Below, piece after piece: positions 34,250-45,261 of a stretch of DNA of 64,000 nt (position 1 is its first letter; each line of letters begins with the position of its first letter). The translations under genes were made by a program, and so were the position numbers. This DNA comes from Sacculina carcini (lineage: Eukaryota > Arthropoda > Thecostraca > Sacculinidae), in assembly GCA_916048095.2 (NCBI GenBank), contig OU696594.1:2321281-2385280 (forward strand), given 5' to 3'. The notes below the pieces were generated by a model. It was given only the letters and a program-made list of their open reading frames with translations, was not told the origin of the DNA and did no database searches.

Positions 34250-34558
34250 CTGCAAAATGCAATTCATAATTATTTTATCTCTTCATCGCATAGTCAGTAT
34301 CAGTTTGATATTGATATCAGTAAAAGTTATAATACAGGTTGATCCCTGTTAAAACATGGTAATTTATTTATCGATACTGTGTATAATGTGTATCAATCGT
34401 GATCGACGGCCAGTGAAACCTTTATTTTGACTTCGAGTTATTTTGACTTGTCGAGTTCTGCAATCAATTCGTTGCAATTTTTCAGGGGTGTACTAATTTA
34501 TTCCATTATATTGTAAGTTTATCTTTGAAACCGAAGACGTTGCCGCGCACATACGCAC

Positions 34559-34788
34559 CTGGTGTTAATGAATTCTTCCTCTTTTTCATGGATGCGTTGC
34601 TCTATTTCCTGACGGACGTGCGACATCTCCAGTTGTTCCTTGAGCACCTTGCTCTCCTCCTGTTCAAGAGCAGCTTCGGCTTCCTCGAGAGCTGCCTGTA
34701 ATTCGTCTTTCTCTACCTCGAGCAGACGCTTACGCTTCTCTATTTCGTGCACATTGCGACCTCCTTCGGTTATTTGGTCCATCAGGTC
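34559..34788 (-). CDS. Mhc exon e17 (rod)
   Basis: ACAACAG|GACCTG to ACCAG|GTGCGT, 230 nt, ends phase 2. Reads GRNVHEIEKRKRLLEVEKDE, EEAEAALEQEESKVL and HEKEEEFINTR. Confidence 0.97.
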
Positions 34789-35077
34789 CTGTTGTTATTC
34801 CCACATATTACGACAATCAGCGCCAACCTCATAAAGTTCAATTTCTCATCTTCTATATACAGAATGGCCCTTACACACCAACAGGTCGGCTTTTTTAATT
34901 AAAAGTGTTTGTTTGGAACGGAAAATGTTGACAAGTTGCAAATGTTGAGCAAAATGCTTCTTCAGAATATTCTATTCTAGCGTTAATACTCCCATGTTTG
35001 TGCAAATATTTATAACTCCAGGCAATTATTGGTCAAACAATGCTATATGTAAATGTTCTTATAGGATGATAAATAAC

Positions 35078-35082
<5 letters not shown>

Positions 35083-35142
<60 letters not shown>
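35083..35142. repeat. (TA)n microsatellite
   Basis: Pure AT dinucleotide run in an Mhc intron. Confidence 0.95.
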
Positions 35143-35146
<4 letters not shown>

Positions 35147-35394
35147 AATGATAAATATTATATGTATGAGAAGAGGTTAATCCGACTACGAGTGTGAATT
35201 ACGAGTTCTTTCCCCGAACGAATATAATTTGTAACTCCAGGTCTCCTTGTATATAATAATTACGACACCCCTTGGTCAAAGATTCCTTTCAGAATGTATC
35301 GTGTATGAACAGGTAAATATAAAAGAATAATTTGTTTTATCGTCGCATCACACGGTATTGCACTACTCATCAACGTGTTTGTACATCAACAAAC

Positions 35395-35779
35395 CTTGAT
35401 CTCATCAGTCAGCATCTTGTTTTCTCTTCTGACCGCGTCCAGATGGTCTTGAGACTCATCGGCCGCCGCCTTCACCCTGAATAGTTCGGTGCTATAGTTG
35501 CGGCATTCTTTCTGAGTGGCGTCCAGCTCGGCTGACAGATCGTCCACCTTCATCTTCCACTCGCCGATCACTTTGTCGAAGTTGCGCGCCTTCTTCTCCA
35601 TGGAGTTGGCCAGTTGTTGTGCCCTATCAACTTCCACATGCATGTCGTCGATCTGACCGTTGAGACCAGATCGCGTTTTCTCCAGATGCACGTTTTTAGC
35701 ATTGAGCCCTTCCAGTTGCTCTTCGGATTCCTGCAGACGCGCCAACATCTTGCGTCGAATGTTCTCCAGCTCCTCAGCT
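35395..35779 (-). CDS. Mhc exon e16 (rod)
   Basis: GTGTGAAG|AGCTGAG to ATCAAG|GTTTGT, 385 nt (1+384), the longest exon here. Contains IGEWKMKVDDLSAELDATQ and KECRNYSTELFRVK, hallmark muscle myosin rod sequence. Confidence 0.97.
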
Positions 35780-35909
35780 CTTCACACACAGACGCACACA
35801 CATACACATGCATGCATGTAGACACACAATTTAGTTCAAGCTTTTTTATTTGATCTAAATATTTACTGTGTATATATTTACGACACATGAAATTGTTTCA
35901 ATTGTTTAC

Positions 35910-36016
35910 CTGGCGGCTCCATCCTGTTCGAATTTCTGTTTCCACATTTGGGCGTCAGCGGTGGATTTTGATACCTGGCGCTGGAAGTCCATTTTTTGTT
36001 CGGTTTCTTCGGCCAG
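35910..36016 (-). CDS. Mhc exon e15 (rod)
   Basis: GTGTGTAG|CTGGCC to GCCAG|GTAAAC, 107 nt, ends phase 2. Reads LAEETEQKMDFQRQVSKSTA and DAQMWKQKFEQDGAA. Confidence 0.95.
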
Positions 36017-36229
36017 CTACACACACAAGCACATATTCACAATTGTAGGCTTATAAAGGCATATCTGTATGTTCCTTTAACTACCGTTTATATACCTATC
36101 AAGAAATTATGCAAGAGATTCGTCTCTTGTCTGATTGTAAGGTTGTGTGCGTGTGTGCCAGCCAATGCATGAGGCTTTGACTCGACCTGTGTTAACGTTT
36201 GCAGCGTGTTCATAGCATGTATTTGCCCT

Positions 36230-36436
36230 TATGTATTGATGATGTGATCAGCTTGCCGCTGATTGGTCCCCTCATTGGTTGCTGTGTGAGTGCCTGGGTT
36301 GTTCGTGTGTGTGTGTGTTTTCGTATGTGACGGTGTGAGCGTAAATGTGTGTGGAAGGAGTAATGTTTGAGCCCCGGTAGTGAAGTGAGGTTTTGTAAGC
36401 TCCCGTGTGGATTGGTGATGCCCCCGCGCACATGTC
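36230..36436 (+). repeat. Dispersed GTG-rich repeat, copy 2
   Basis: Diverged copy of 28310-28486 inside an Mhc intron, with GCCGCTGATTGGT and a GT run. Confidence 0.6.
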
Positions 36437-36446
36437 TATAAATGTA

Positions 36447-36593
36447 CAGTCGGTCCTCCAAATAGCGGACTCGAAGGGATCGAGAAAAAATTCCGCTATT
36501 CGGAGGTTTAAATAACATGTATTTGATAGGCTTCTGATCGGGACCAAGAAATATTTCCGCTTTGGAGGATTCCGTTATTTGGAGGTTCCACTG
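36447..36593. mobile_element. 147-bp pogo/Tigger-type MITE
   Basis: CAGTCGGTCCTCCAAATAGCG at the left is inverted in CGTTATTTGGAGGTTCCACTG at the right. TA target duplications sit on both sides (36445-36446 and 36594-36595). No ORF. Confidence 0.85.
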
Positions 36594-36624
36594 TATTTTT
36601 TTACACCTGCTGAATGTGATTCAC

Positions 36625-36792
36625 CTGTTGTCTCATGGAGTCGAGATGGTGCTCCAAGTTGCGATATTTGCCAAGAATCGTAGACCTTTCTCGAGCCTCG
36701 TCATCAGCGCTTCTTCTCATCTCCTCGAGCTGCTCGTTCAGGGAGATTTTCAGTTTGCTCATCTGCGACACCTGCACTTCCGCCTCTTCCAA
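36625..36792 (-). CDS. Mhc exon e14 (rod)
   Basis: GTTGACAG|TTGGAA to CAACAG|GTGAAT, 56 codons, phase 0/0. Reads LEEAEVQVSQMSKLKISL and LGKYRNLEHHLDSMRQQ. A second in-frame donor (CAGCAG|GTGTAA) lies 18 nt downstream and would add VNHIQQ; family alignment favours the first. Confidence 0.95.
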
Positions 36793-37058
36793 CTGTCAAC
36801 ACGCGCGCGTGCAGCAGTTGCAACAGCTGGTGTCAATTGATTGCAATAGCGTTATTGAGCGTCCACTCATGGGAGAGGTGGCATTGACATAGATGGCTAG
36901 TTATATGAAAATCGGATTACTGGTAAAATCGTGCTGCTGAATTTCGCTGCTAACGACTCAGTGAATGCTACTAATATCTTGGGAGTGGCCCATTACAAAC
37001 GTCATCCTACTAGACCAGGAATATGATGACTAAGCAATGATATTGATGTTTCGATTAC

Positions 37059-37202
37059 CTGGTGCATGAGGTCAGCGTTGTCCAGCGTCATCTTCTTCTT
37101 GGACATGTCGAAGTCATTGATTGTTCGATGCACTTCGTCCAATTTGGCCGTGATCTCGTTAACCTGTTGCTGCACCATTTTGTTGCTCTTGTCGGTTGAT
37201 TG
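37059..37202 (-). CDS. Mhc exon e13 (rod)
   Basis: GCAACAG|CAATCA to CATCAG|GTAATC, 48 codons, phase 0/0. Reads LDEVHRTINDFDMSKKKMTL. Confidence 0.95.
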
Positions 37203-37279
37203 CTGTTGCCAAACATGAAAATTAATCAATGTGGAATCGAAGACAACATTTATCTGCACGGAGTGTTGTACGATGCTCT

Positions 37280-37550
37280 TGTGCAGGGCCGTTACAAGGT
37301 ATTATGCCCCCACCCCCGAAGGCAATAATTGGAGCCCCCATTATAAATGAAGCACCATTATAATAGTGGCACGACTCTGGGAAAATGCATTTACGAGCAA
37401 CTTATTGGTCTCCTAGGAACTAACGGTACTTTCATGCGCTACTTTATGATAAGTTTCAATAGGATGCGTGAGACAACGAGGCCTCTCATAACTCTCCCTT
37501 ACATCGACCGGGAGGTGCGGCAGGCGGCTGCAACGGTTATGCTGTTTTGT
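37280..37550 (-). repeat. Dispersed repeat, copy 2
   Basis: Inverted diverged copy of 22672-22915: CCCCGAAGGCAATAATTGG and AGCACCATTATAATAG. Intronic. Confidence 0.6.
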
Positions 37551-38178
37551 TTAATATTTTGCTAATTGTTTTTGTCCGTATAATCTAGCCCATTGTAAGT
37601 GCCTTGGACGCTCATGCTTTTCGGAGATAATCACTGGAAGTACGAAAGTACTGAAGGGTATTGAATTCGAATTAAGGCCTCATAATTTGAGGGTTACCGG
37701 TCAGTCAGTGTCAACTACAATGTGTCAGTGTGCACTACTGAATGATGTGTTTCAATTGGCACTATTCTACGCAACAACAAAACAGCAGATGTTGATCTAT
37801 AGAGAATAAACAAAAAAGATGGTTATTTTGCTTTTGATGATGTTTAGCTCTGCGTTCAGTTGACTGAGTCAGATGATAAATCTAGCTAAAGATTAGCTAA
37901 ATATTTTCTATGCTCTATGAGCGCAACATTCTATGTGGTCTTTGGTTAGCTCGGGTTCTATCAAAAAGCATAAGAAGAGTGTTGATTGAAAAGCGTTCGT
38001 TGCTTTTCTGGACATTGGTTAGACTCACCATCTATCGTGGTTTTGTGCTGATCGAATTTGAAGGAAAACCGAATTGACCAACTACAATACATGAGTATCC
38101 GTTATGATATCAATACAGACTATGCTCCACTAGTGGATCAGTCTACGCAAGATAGTCAAACTGCCATTTGCACATTAC
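37551..38178 (-). other. Mhc intron, nothing recognised
   Basis: AT-rich sequence without ORF support or recognisable repeat ends. Confidence 0.5.
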
Positions 38179-38257
38179 TTTTTCCCTGTTGACCATTTCG
38201 ACTGCCTGGCGCGCGTCATGAGCTTCGTTAGCCAGTTGTGTACGCTCTTTCTCCATT
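38179..38257 (-). CDS. Mhc exon e12 (rod)
   Basis: GTATTCAG|AATGGA to GAAAAA|GTAATG, 79 nt (1+78). Reads MEKERTQLANEAHDARQAVE. Short and identified by phase continuity as well as similarity. Confidence 0.9.
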
Positions 38258-39034
38258 CTGAATACATCGACACGCGTCGTCAAATATAGATCAGTAATCA
38301 AACCAGCCGCACTTGAAATTGTTCGTGTTTAATTGCAATTAACAAGCATCAGCATCGTCTTTGCGAGGTGAAACAGCGAAGTGCAACAATCAAATGAAGC
38401 TAGTCGTGAGAGCCAGGACCGGTTCTAAGCAAAGGCAAATTATACAGCCAACTAGGGCTTGCGATTATTGGGGGTCTCACACTGAACTAATGAGAAAACT
38501 TATAAACATTGTGCTAATCATGAATTATTGGAAATAGACATCGTCCTGTCTCTGAATTATTTAGGATTTGATCGAGACTTTGCTGTCATTAAATCTTCAA
38601 TTGTCAATTTTTGTTCATAGTATATGACGCATATACGAATATGCCTATTCTCATTAATTAATTTGTCTGTGTGTATGATGTTTTTATAAACCACACAATT
38701 CATGTGTATGTATGTTTGTGTGTGTGTGTTGTCCGCATGTTTGTTTTCCCTTAGCGGTGTGTTATATATATTTGTTTTTATTTTTTGCTCCAAGATTTGT
38801 GTTTTTGCGTGTGCGTTATAATGTGCGCTAGAATGGCAGTGTAAAATAATCCTATTTACTGCTTGTGGTGTGATCGTGTGCAGTAAGAGTGTATGTGAGA
38901 GATTGTGTCTGAGTGCGTGAACGTGTTAGTGTGTCTATGTGTGATCGTGTATGGTTGAATTCTGTATTGTGTGCGAGAGTGTGTGAGCGAGTGTATATAG
39001 TTGTGTCGGTGTGTGTGTGTGTGTGTTTGTCAAG

Positions 39035-39245
39035 TGTTGATGCCCCGCGGCGGCGAGCGAGTGACTGGCTCGTCGCTGATTGGTTGTTTCGGTGGATGTG
39101 AGGCCTGTGCGTGTGTGTGTGTGTGTGCTCCCGTATGTCACGGTGTGAGCGTGAAGTCGTGTTGGTGGTCTGGTTGTGTTGTGATGTCCTGTAGGAGCCC
39201 GTGGGCATCACTGCCCTACGCACGGTTGTCTGTAAATATATTTTA
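39035..39245 (+). repeat. Dispersed GTG-rich repeat, copy 3
   Basis: Close copy of 28310-28486: GCGGCGAGCGAGTGACTGGC, GT run, CCCGTGGGCATCAC and TGTCTGTAAATATA. Confidence 0.7.
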
Positions 39246-39375
39246 GTTTTTTTTTGTTTACACTGCTATAATCGGCTTTTTTCGTTTCATCGGAAACCAC
39301 CAAGCTCACATTACTTAAGATTTCCACCTAGCCGTCTTGGGATAGTTTAGTGTAGGAGTGATGTGTGAAGCTCAC

Positions 39376-39479
39376 TTGGACTTGCTCTTGTTGAGCTGAT
39401 CAACTTGCTCGGAAAGCTCGGCCACAGCTTCCTGTTGCTTGCGTCGCAGCATGGCCGTTGCAGACTCGTGCAATATCGA
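39376..39479 (-). CDS. Mhc exon e11 (rod)
   Basis: CGTTGCAG|TCGATA to TCCAA|GTGAGC, 104 nt, ends phase 2. Reads ATAMLRRKQQEAVAELSEQV then DQLNKSKS. Confidence 0.95.
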
Positions 39480-39540
39480 CTGCAACGTGGCACACACACA
39501 CACACACATATACACATACACATAGACATACAAGGGCGTA

Positions 39541-39790
39541 GATTTGTGTCGAGGCTCGGGGGATGACAGTCATCATGCATTAGTGCTCATAGTTGACTCA
39601 GTTGGCCAATTGCACGGGACACTCAACCATTTGATGTCTTTAAGCCATTCTAGTCAATTATAACAAACAACTACCTCGATGAAAAGTATATTGCATATAA
39701 ATGCATACACACACATTTGTCGTGCATTGTTACGTTTTTGCTATAATTATTTTGATGACAATATACCAAATGATCTAGGCTATTCAGCAT
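39541..39790 (+). repeat. Intronic duplication, copy 1
   Basis: GTAGATTTGTGTCGAGGCTC through TGAAAAGTATATTGCATATA. A diverged direct copy occurs at 40048-40275. The two copies bracket exon e10. Confidence 0.75.
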
Positions 39791-39838
39791 ATTCATATGC
39801 AATCTCAAACAATATTACCTCCCTATTTCCTCACTCAC

Positions 39839-39964
39839 CTGCTCCTCGAGATCTCGGCGTAATTTATTGAGCTCAGACTCGCGCTTTTTGTTGAGCTCGA
39901 TCTGAGCTGACGTCGCTCCTCCGGCTTCATCCAACCGCTCTCCAAGCTCCTCTAACTCTCGCGC
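39839..39964 (-). CDS. Mhc exon e10 (rod)
   Basis: GTTGCAG|GCGCGA to GAGCAG|GTGAGT, 42 codons, phase 0/0. Reads [20 protein letters not shown] and [15 protein letters not shown]; near-invariant in muscle myosins. Confidence 0.97.
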
Positions 39965-40047
39965 CTGCAACACATACACAGCAACATTGAACTTGGGGCG
40001 TCAGACATTTATGTATTAGCGCGGAAAACAAGGACACCGACCCAGGG

Positions 40048-40275
40048 ACGTAGATTTGTGTGTCGAGGCTCGGAGGATGACAGCCATCATGTATCAGTGT
40101 TCAAAGTGGACCCAATTAGTCAATTTCATGGAACCCTCAACTATTGTATGTCTAGTCAATCACAACACACATACCTCAATGAAAAGTATATTGCATATAA
40201 TTGCATACACACACACATTTGTCGTGTATTGTTGCTTTTTTGCTATGCTGATTTTGATGACTATATACCCAATGA
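40048..40275 (+). repeat. Intronic duplication, copy 2
   Basis: Diverged direct copy of 39541-39790 on the other side of exon e10. Confidence 0.75.
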
Positions 40276-40628
40276 ACTGAACTCAGTAGAATTTCTCGGG
40301 AGTATAATAGTATATTCACCCCCCAGCCAATTCTTCGGGTGGTATATATGCTCCCATACCCCCAGGATCTACGCTCATGCACAGATCAATTATATTAACA
40401 GGATCGATGAGAACATTAGTGCATACTTATGCTTCCTTTTTTATCTTGAGATAGGCTCTTTTGTTAACACCTTCAGTACATGCCGTGTTTGTTACACCTG
40501 TATGTTTTCCTGCTCATTGATGTTATGATCAGGGCTGGATCAGAGCAGGGATTATTTCGTGATCATGAAGTGTGTGGGTGGCATGCGAAGCGAATCGTTA
40601 CAGGTGGGGATTCTAATTTTTGTATGCG

Positions 40629-40802
40629 GTGTATCCCGGATATAAGAGACTCGTATATAAGAGACCCGGTTATAAGAAAACCCCAGTTATTAGAGAGTAT
40701 TTCTTCGGGCCCGTCTTCTATATATTTTACGTGTAATTTTCCCCGGATATAAGAGACTTTTTCTCCACTCCCGACAACTCTCTTATATCCCCGGGCCACA
40801 CT
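40629..40802 (-). mobile_element. pogo/Tigger-like MITE, inverted copy
   Basis: GATATAAGAGACTTTTTCTCC and the right end CCCGGGCCACACTG are the inverse of the copy at 33588-33764. Flanked by TA on the right. Confidence 0.65.
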
Positions 40803-40805
40803 GTA

Positions 40806-41660
40806 AAAATAAAATCTTCTAGGAGGAATCCTGAGGTCAATTTAGGAGGGCTTAGGAGGGTTTAGGAGGGTTAGCTGTTTTAAATCATACGAGATGAAGA
40901 TGAAGAAAAATCGCTCGTATTGAAGATGATGAAAAATCACAGGTGGGATACATGATCTTAACTCAATCCAACTGTCATTCATCTTGGCATAATCACATGA
41001 ACACATTGGCAATATTTCCATATATTTGTACATATATTTCGCTGGTTTTCACTGCTACCTCCTGTTCAACGCTTGGTCTTCAACCGTTAAACACTAAGAT
41101 ACAATCTTACGGTGTTTGAAGGCAGATTTTGTATTTGCTTGATAGGAAATACAGCGGTATGAATTTATTTATTTGCAGCTTTTATTGATTTTTCATTTAT
41201 ATTCATTCATTCATTCATTGACGTTTGTTTGTATAGCGCACGTTAAGACACACGCACGAAAAGACCAATCTTGATGCCAAAAATATAAACAAATAGGTAA
41301 AACACGCCGCTTAGGGAAAACAAAAATGCGGACAACACACACACACACACACAAACATACACTTACATACACACACACATACTCATGCACACACAACTCA
41401 AAATTGAAACATAGCAGTAAGAAGTCTTGAATTATACTTTAATTCCACATACTTAATTAATACTTTAAGTATACTTTTATTTAATTCACACTTTGAATTA
41501 TTTTTTCACTTACATACATAATACGTGGGAGAGATGTGTATGTTGAACATATTACTTTCGAATATTTTAAACAACGGTTAAAAAATTTGTCCTGGCTACA
41601 CCACAGGCTTTTTTCGTCTCAATGCGTCATAGGTTGTTCTTGTTGTTGTTCAATATGATG
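40806..41660 (-). other. Mhc intron with CA microsatellite, no gene
   Basis: AGGAGGGTT repeats (40840-40870), an ACACAC run at about 41336-41353 and AT-rich sequence. Confidence 0.5.
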
Positions 41661-41667
41661 GACTTAC

Positions 41668-41810
41668 CAAATTAGAACGCTGTTTCTCGGATTTGGCTCG
41701 AGATTGTCTTTCTGCCTCCAGCTCTTCTTCCAGCTCTTCCACACGATTCTGTAGCTCTTTGATATTCTTCTGCAACTTGATCACCGAACTCTGCTCGTCC
41801 TCCAGCTTGG
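41668..41810 (-). CDS. Mhc exon e9 (rod, S2)
   Basis: GTTGACAG|CCAAGC to AATTTG|GTAAGT, 143 nt (2+141). Reads [19 protein letters not shown] and [18 protein letters not shown]. Confidence 0.96.
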
Positions 41811-42102
41811 CTGTCAACATCCACATCCACACATCCACACATAAACACCTTGGTTCGATACACATACCTGATCCACATACCTGATACACTAGCCCAAGAG
41901 ATCTTAAACCCACCCTAGGGGCGGTCGCACTCATTGGAATGCAAGCCTGGCTCATAATGGGCGTGAGGTCTCTGTGAAAATTACAGAAAATATATTTAAA
42001 TAAATATAATATATATCTGTAGAAAATGTGTGTTTCATTGAGTGGCGTCATATGGTGTTTTCGAGCGCCAAATTGTGCTGATAATAATATCTGTCAGCTC
42101 AC

Positions 42103-42376
42103 AAGCAATGCCAGTGATGTCTTTTTCTTTGCGAGCGATCGACTGCTCCAGTTCCTTCTTGGACCTCTCCAGGTCCGATATGATTTCCTGTGTCATCTTC
42201 AGCTCTCCTTCAACACGGCGTCGCTCCTTCTCAATTTCTCCACGCTGTCTTTTCTCGCGCTCCAGAGAGTCGTCCAACTCCTCAAGTGTGGCCTCCAACT
42301 TCTGCTTGACTTTCAGCATATGACTGACTTTCTCGTCTTGTGATTGCAGGTCTTCTGACACGTGTAGGTGCTTCTC
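42103..42376 (-). CDS. Mhc exon e8 (rod, S2)
   Basis: TTGATAG|GAGAAG to GCTT|GTGAGC, 274 nt, ends phase 1. Reads KQKLEATLEELDDSLEREKR and RRRVEGELKMTQEIISDLER. Confidence 0.96.
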
Positions 42377-42879
42377 CTATCAACAACACACAAACACACA
42401 TATGTACACACACATGTTTATGAGATCTTCAAAACGATACGCGGCTATATCAAGCATTTGCGATGTTTGTGGCTGAATTGAACGCCATAACTACTCAGCT
42501 CAAATATCAACTGTAGCGAGAAACAGATATAAAAATACAGATATATTGAAACTGACAGTTAACACAGAACATGGAATAAAATAGTCCTGATCAAACCCAC
42601 AATGCACTCACAAAATATCACTCTCAATACATCCACAACTCTACGCGTCACTAAAACACACTCCCTGTGCGGCTTTCATTATTTCATCGCGTTTTTCAGT
42701 CTAATTTCATCGTCGTTTTGAACTACTACGTCATCACCACAACAGCTAATCAAAATTCAGCAAAGCACAACACACAAACACGCCAACGCACACAGACCAC
42801 AACAATGGTATACTAGCATCGTTCGCCAAACCAAAACATCACATTATACATAATATATTCACATTACACTGGTTCGTAC
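42377..42879 (-). other. Mhc intron, nothing recognised
   Basis: CA-rich and AT-rich intronic sequence without recognisable repeat ends. Confidence 0.5.
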
Positions 42880-43119
42880 CTGGAATATTTTCTTGTCACG
42901 ATTCAGTTTGTTGATTGTTTCGTCCTGCTGGGCTATTTCGTCGTTCAAATTGCGAATCTGGTGGTCCTTGGCGGCCTTATCTTGTTCGGCTTTCTGAATG
43001 ACCACCTCGATATCTTCAATGTCGCGTTTTGTTCCATTAACCTCGTGTTCCAGTTGTCTCTTCTCTTTCATCAGATCAGCGCGAGCTTTCTCCTCGCTGG
43101 TTAGTCGATCTTGTGTGTC
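42880..43119 (-). CDS. Mhc exon e7 (rod, S2)
   Basis: ACGACAG|GACACA to TTCCAG|GTACGA, 80 codons, phase 0/0. Reads DIEDIEVVIQKAEQDKAAKD then HQIRNLNDEIAQQDETINKL. Confidence 0.97.
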
Positions 43120-43331
43120 CTGTCGTGTTATGTTCACACACAAACACACACATCCGTTAATAAATACTCATCCGCACTACGCGGAATATCATTACCGATG
43201 AGGTAAATAACGTGATTTTTTCAAAGTTGATACGTAGTTTATTGCTGCGTGGATCGTTTGCATATTTTATCTATCGAAAAACGTGTTCAATGGGAGAGTA
43301 CTGCAATGGTCAGTGGATAAGACGGACTTAC

Positions 43332-43541
43332 GTTCAGTTCCCTTTCCACATCAGCCTTCTGAGCCATCAGCCTGTCTTGATTTGCGTAGAACTCTGTGAG
43401 GTTTCCTTTAGATGACTCTAATTGAGCCATCATGTCGGCTTTTTCTTCTTCGATTCTGATGTTGGATTCTTCGAGCTGCTTGCGTCTGCTCTCTTCTTTC
43501 TCCAGCATGTCCACAATTCGATTGGCCTCCTGCTCCAATGC
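43332..43541 (-). CDS. Mhc exon e6 (rod, S2)
   Basis: GCACACAG|GCATTG to CTGAAC|GTAAGT, 70 codons, phase 0/0. Start of the coiled coil after the head-rod junction: LEQEANRIVDMLEKEESRRK. Confidence 0.94.
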
Positions 43542-43702
43542 CTGTGTGCAGAAAGCTTACATAAGTCTACGTCTACCCATCAAACTTGGACAACTTTTTT
43601 ACTATTTAAACCACTGAGATTTGGTAAAGGATCATTGGAGAACATGAGGACCAAAAATTTTCGTTTGGGCGTACGAAGTCAAGATGTAATTGAGTAGCAT
43701 AC

Positions 43703-43829
43703 TTTTATTTCGTCTTCGATTCTTGTCTCATGCAGCATGGGACGCAGCTTGACCCACAGACGGAACCAAGGCCAGTTCTTCATTGCCATATAGGCTTTCA
43801 CCGATCGCTGAATCACCATCAGACCCTCC
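43703..43829 (-). CDS. Mhc exon e5 (second IQ, head-rod junction)
   Basis: TGATACAG|GGAGGG to ATAAAA|GTATGC, 127 nt (1+126). Reads LMVIQRSVKAYMAMKNWPW (regulatory light-chain IQ site with the WPW hook) and RLWVKLRPMLHE. Confidence 0.95.
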
Positions 43830-44477
43830 CTGTATCATACAACAGCGACGCAACCAAATACAGATTGTCAGATTACAATCAGAGAGCTGTAATGTCGCTC
43901 GAAAGAGTGTTTGTGTTTCCTCGAGTCTACACCAGGACCGACCATGAAGGACATATGCATACTAGGCGGTTACCTAGGACCTCATATTGGTGGGGGACTC
44001 GTACAGGAATCACAGAGTAATAAAGCAGTGCGTGTAACATTGACAAATCCTCTTGCAATTGCATCGGGCACAACGAGTTTTTGCAAGTTGAAATAAATAA
44101 GAAACGATTTGAGAATTACAAGGACACCCGAGCCCATGAACAGTCGGGCAATTCTATCTATCGAAAAAGATGTCCTTGAGTCCTTGAATTTATCACAACG
44201 TATTCGAGACTTTGCTATGATCAAAGAACGAATAGTTAATTTTGTAGAACTTTTATGCAATCTGTACGAATATGGTTGTATAAAATTTAGTTATTAATTC
44301 ATCTATATGAATGTTAAATAGTTTTAATAAATTGTACAATTTTATCTTTCGCTATTCGTTTATCATATTCCATGTCATCTTATACTGCCAATTTTGTTTT
44401 GCCTAGAGCCTCCATTTATCTAAGTCCTGCCTTTTCAATAGAAAGGATGTGATGTGCAACCAGTGCGAGCAATTGAC

Positions 44478-44614
44478 CTTTGGTCACACAGACACTTGAA
44501 CTCATATCTGCTGAAGTATCCACGTATCCATGCCTGCATCCAGGCGAATATCCTGCTGAGACGTTCATCTCGCAACTCTTCCATTTGACCCAGCACTCCA
44601 GCGCGGAAGAACAC
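44478..44614 (-). CDS. Mhc exon e4 (end of converter, first IQ)
   Basis: TTGTAAG|GTGTTC to CAAAG|GTCAAT, 137 nt, ends phase 2. Reads [18 protein letters not shown] and [16 protein letters not shown], the essential light-chain IQ site. Confidence 0.96.
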
Positions 44615-45010
44615 CTTACAACATCAAATTCCACATTTTCAACACCACATTGGACATTTGTTGTGGTAGAGTGGTAAACTTTCTGATGACTTAAATCATC
44701 ATAAATGAGTTTTTTACTTTCTTTGTCGTATTTTCTCCAGTTCCAATTTAATTGGCATTACATTGGTATTTATTGGATTAGTTAGTTATGAACTCATCAG
44801 CTCCCGAGTCTTTTATGATTTATGGCGTGTATCTGATAGTTTCGGCTGTCTACTTGATAGTTTTTCCAGGTAACTAATTTCGTATTGGATTAAACACAGT
44901 AACACATACATAATTGGCCTAAAATGTTCATTAGAAACATGATCAAGCGTTGAGCTTGGATTATGCTACTGGATTTGTCTGTAATTATTAATCAAAATAA
45001 TAATAATGAC

Positions 45011-45128
45011 CTTGGTGTTGCCCAGACGGAACAAATCTTTGTCCAACTTGATTTTGTCGAAACAAACAGCTGCAGATTCTCTTTCCTCCTTGCAAGCTGT
45101 CATCTCGGCGGCTGCCAGGATTTTGTAG
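45011..45128 (-). CDS. Mhc exon e3 (converter)
   Basis: GTGTGCAG|CTACAAA to ACCAAG|GTCATT, 118 nt (1+117). Reads YKILAAAEMTACKEERESAA and FDKIKLDKDLFRLGNTK, the converter that amplifies the motor stroke. Its first base completes the Arg codon begun at 46628-46629. Confidence 0.94.
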
Positions 45129-45261
45129 CTGCACACACACACACACGCACGCATATCACCACCATCATTATCATCATCTGTTTAGCCACACAGAATTTAT
45201 ATGAGAAAACATAGAACATTCAATATACACACATGACATGGAGACTTTCGAAACCCATGAT

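Noticed and set aside
33385-34352. Plus-strand ORFs opposite Mhc exons (for example 33964-34352)
   Set aside because: They mirror the coiled-coil coding exons on the minus strand and have no independent features.
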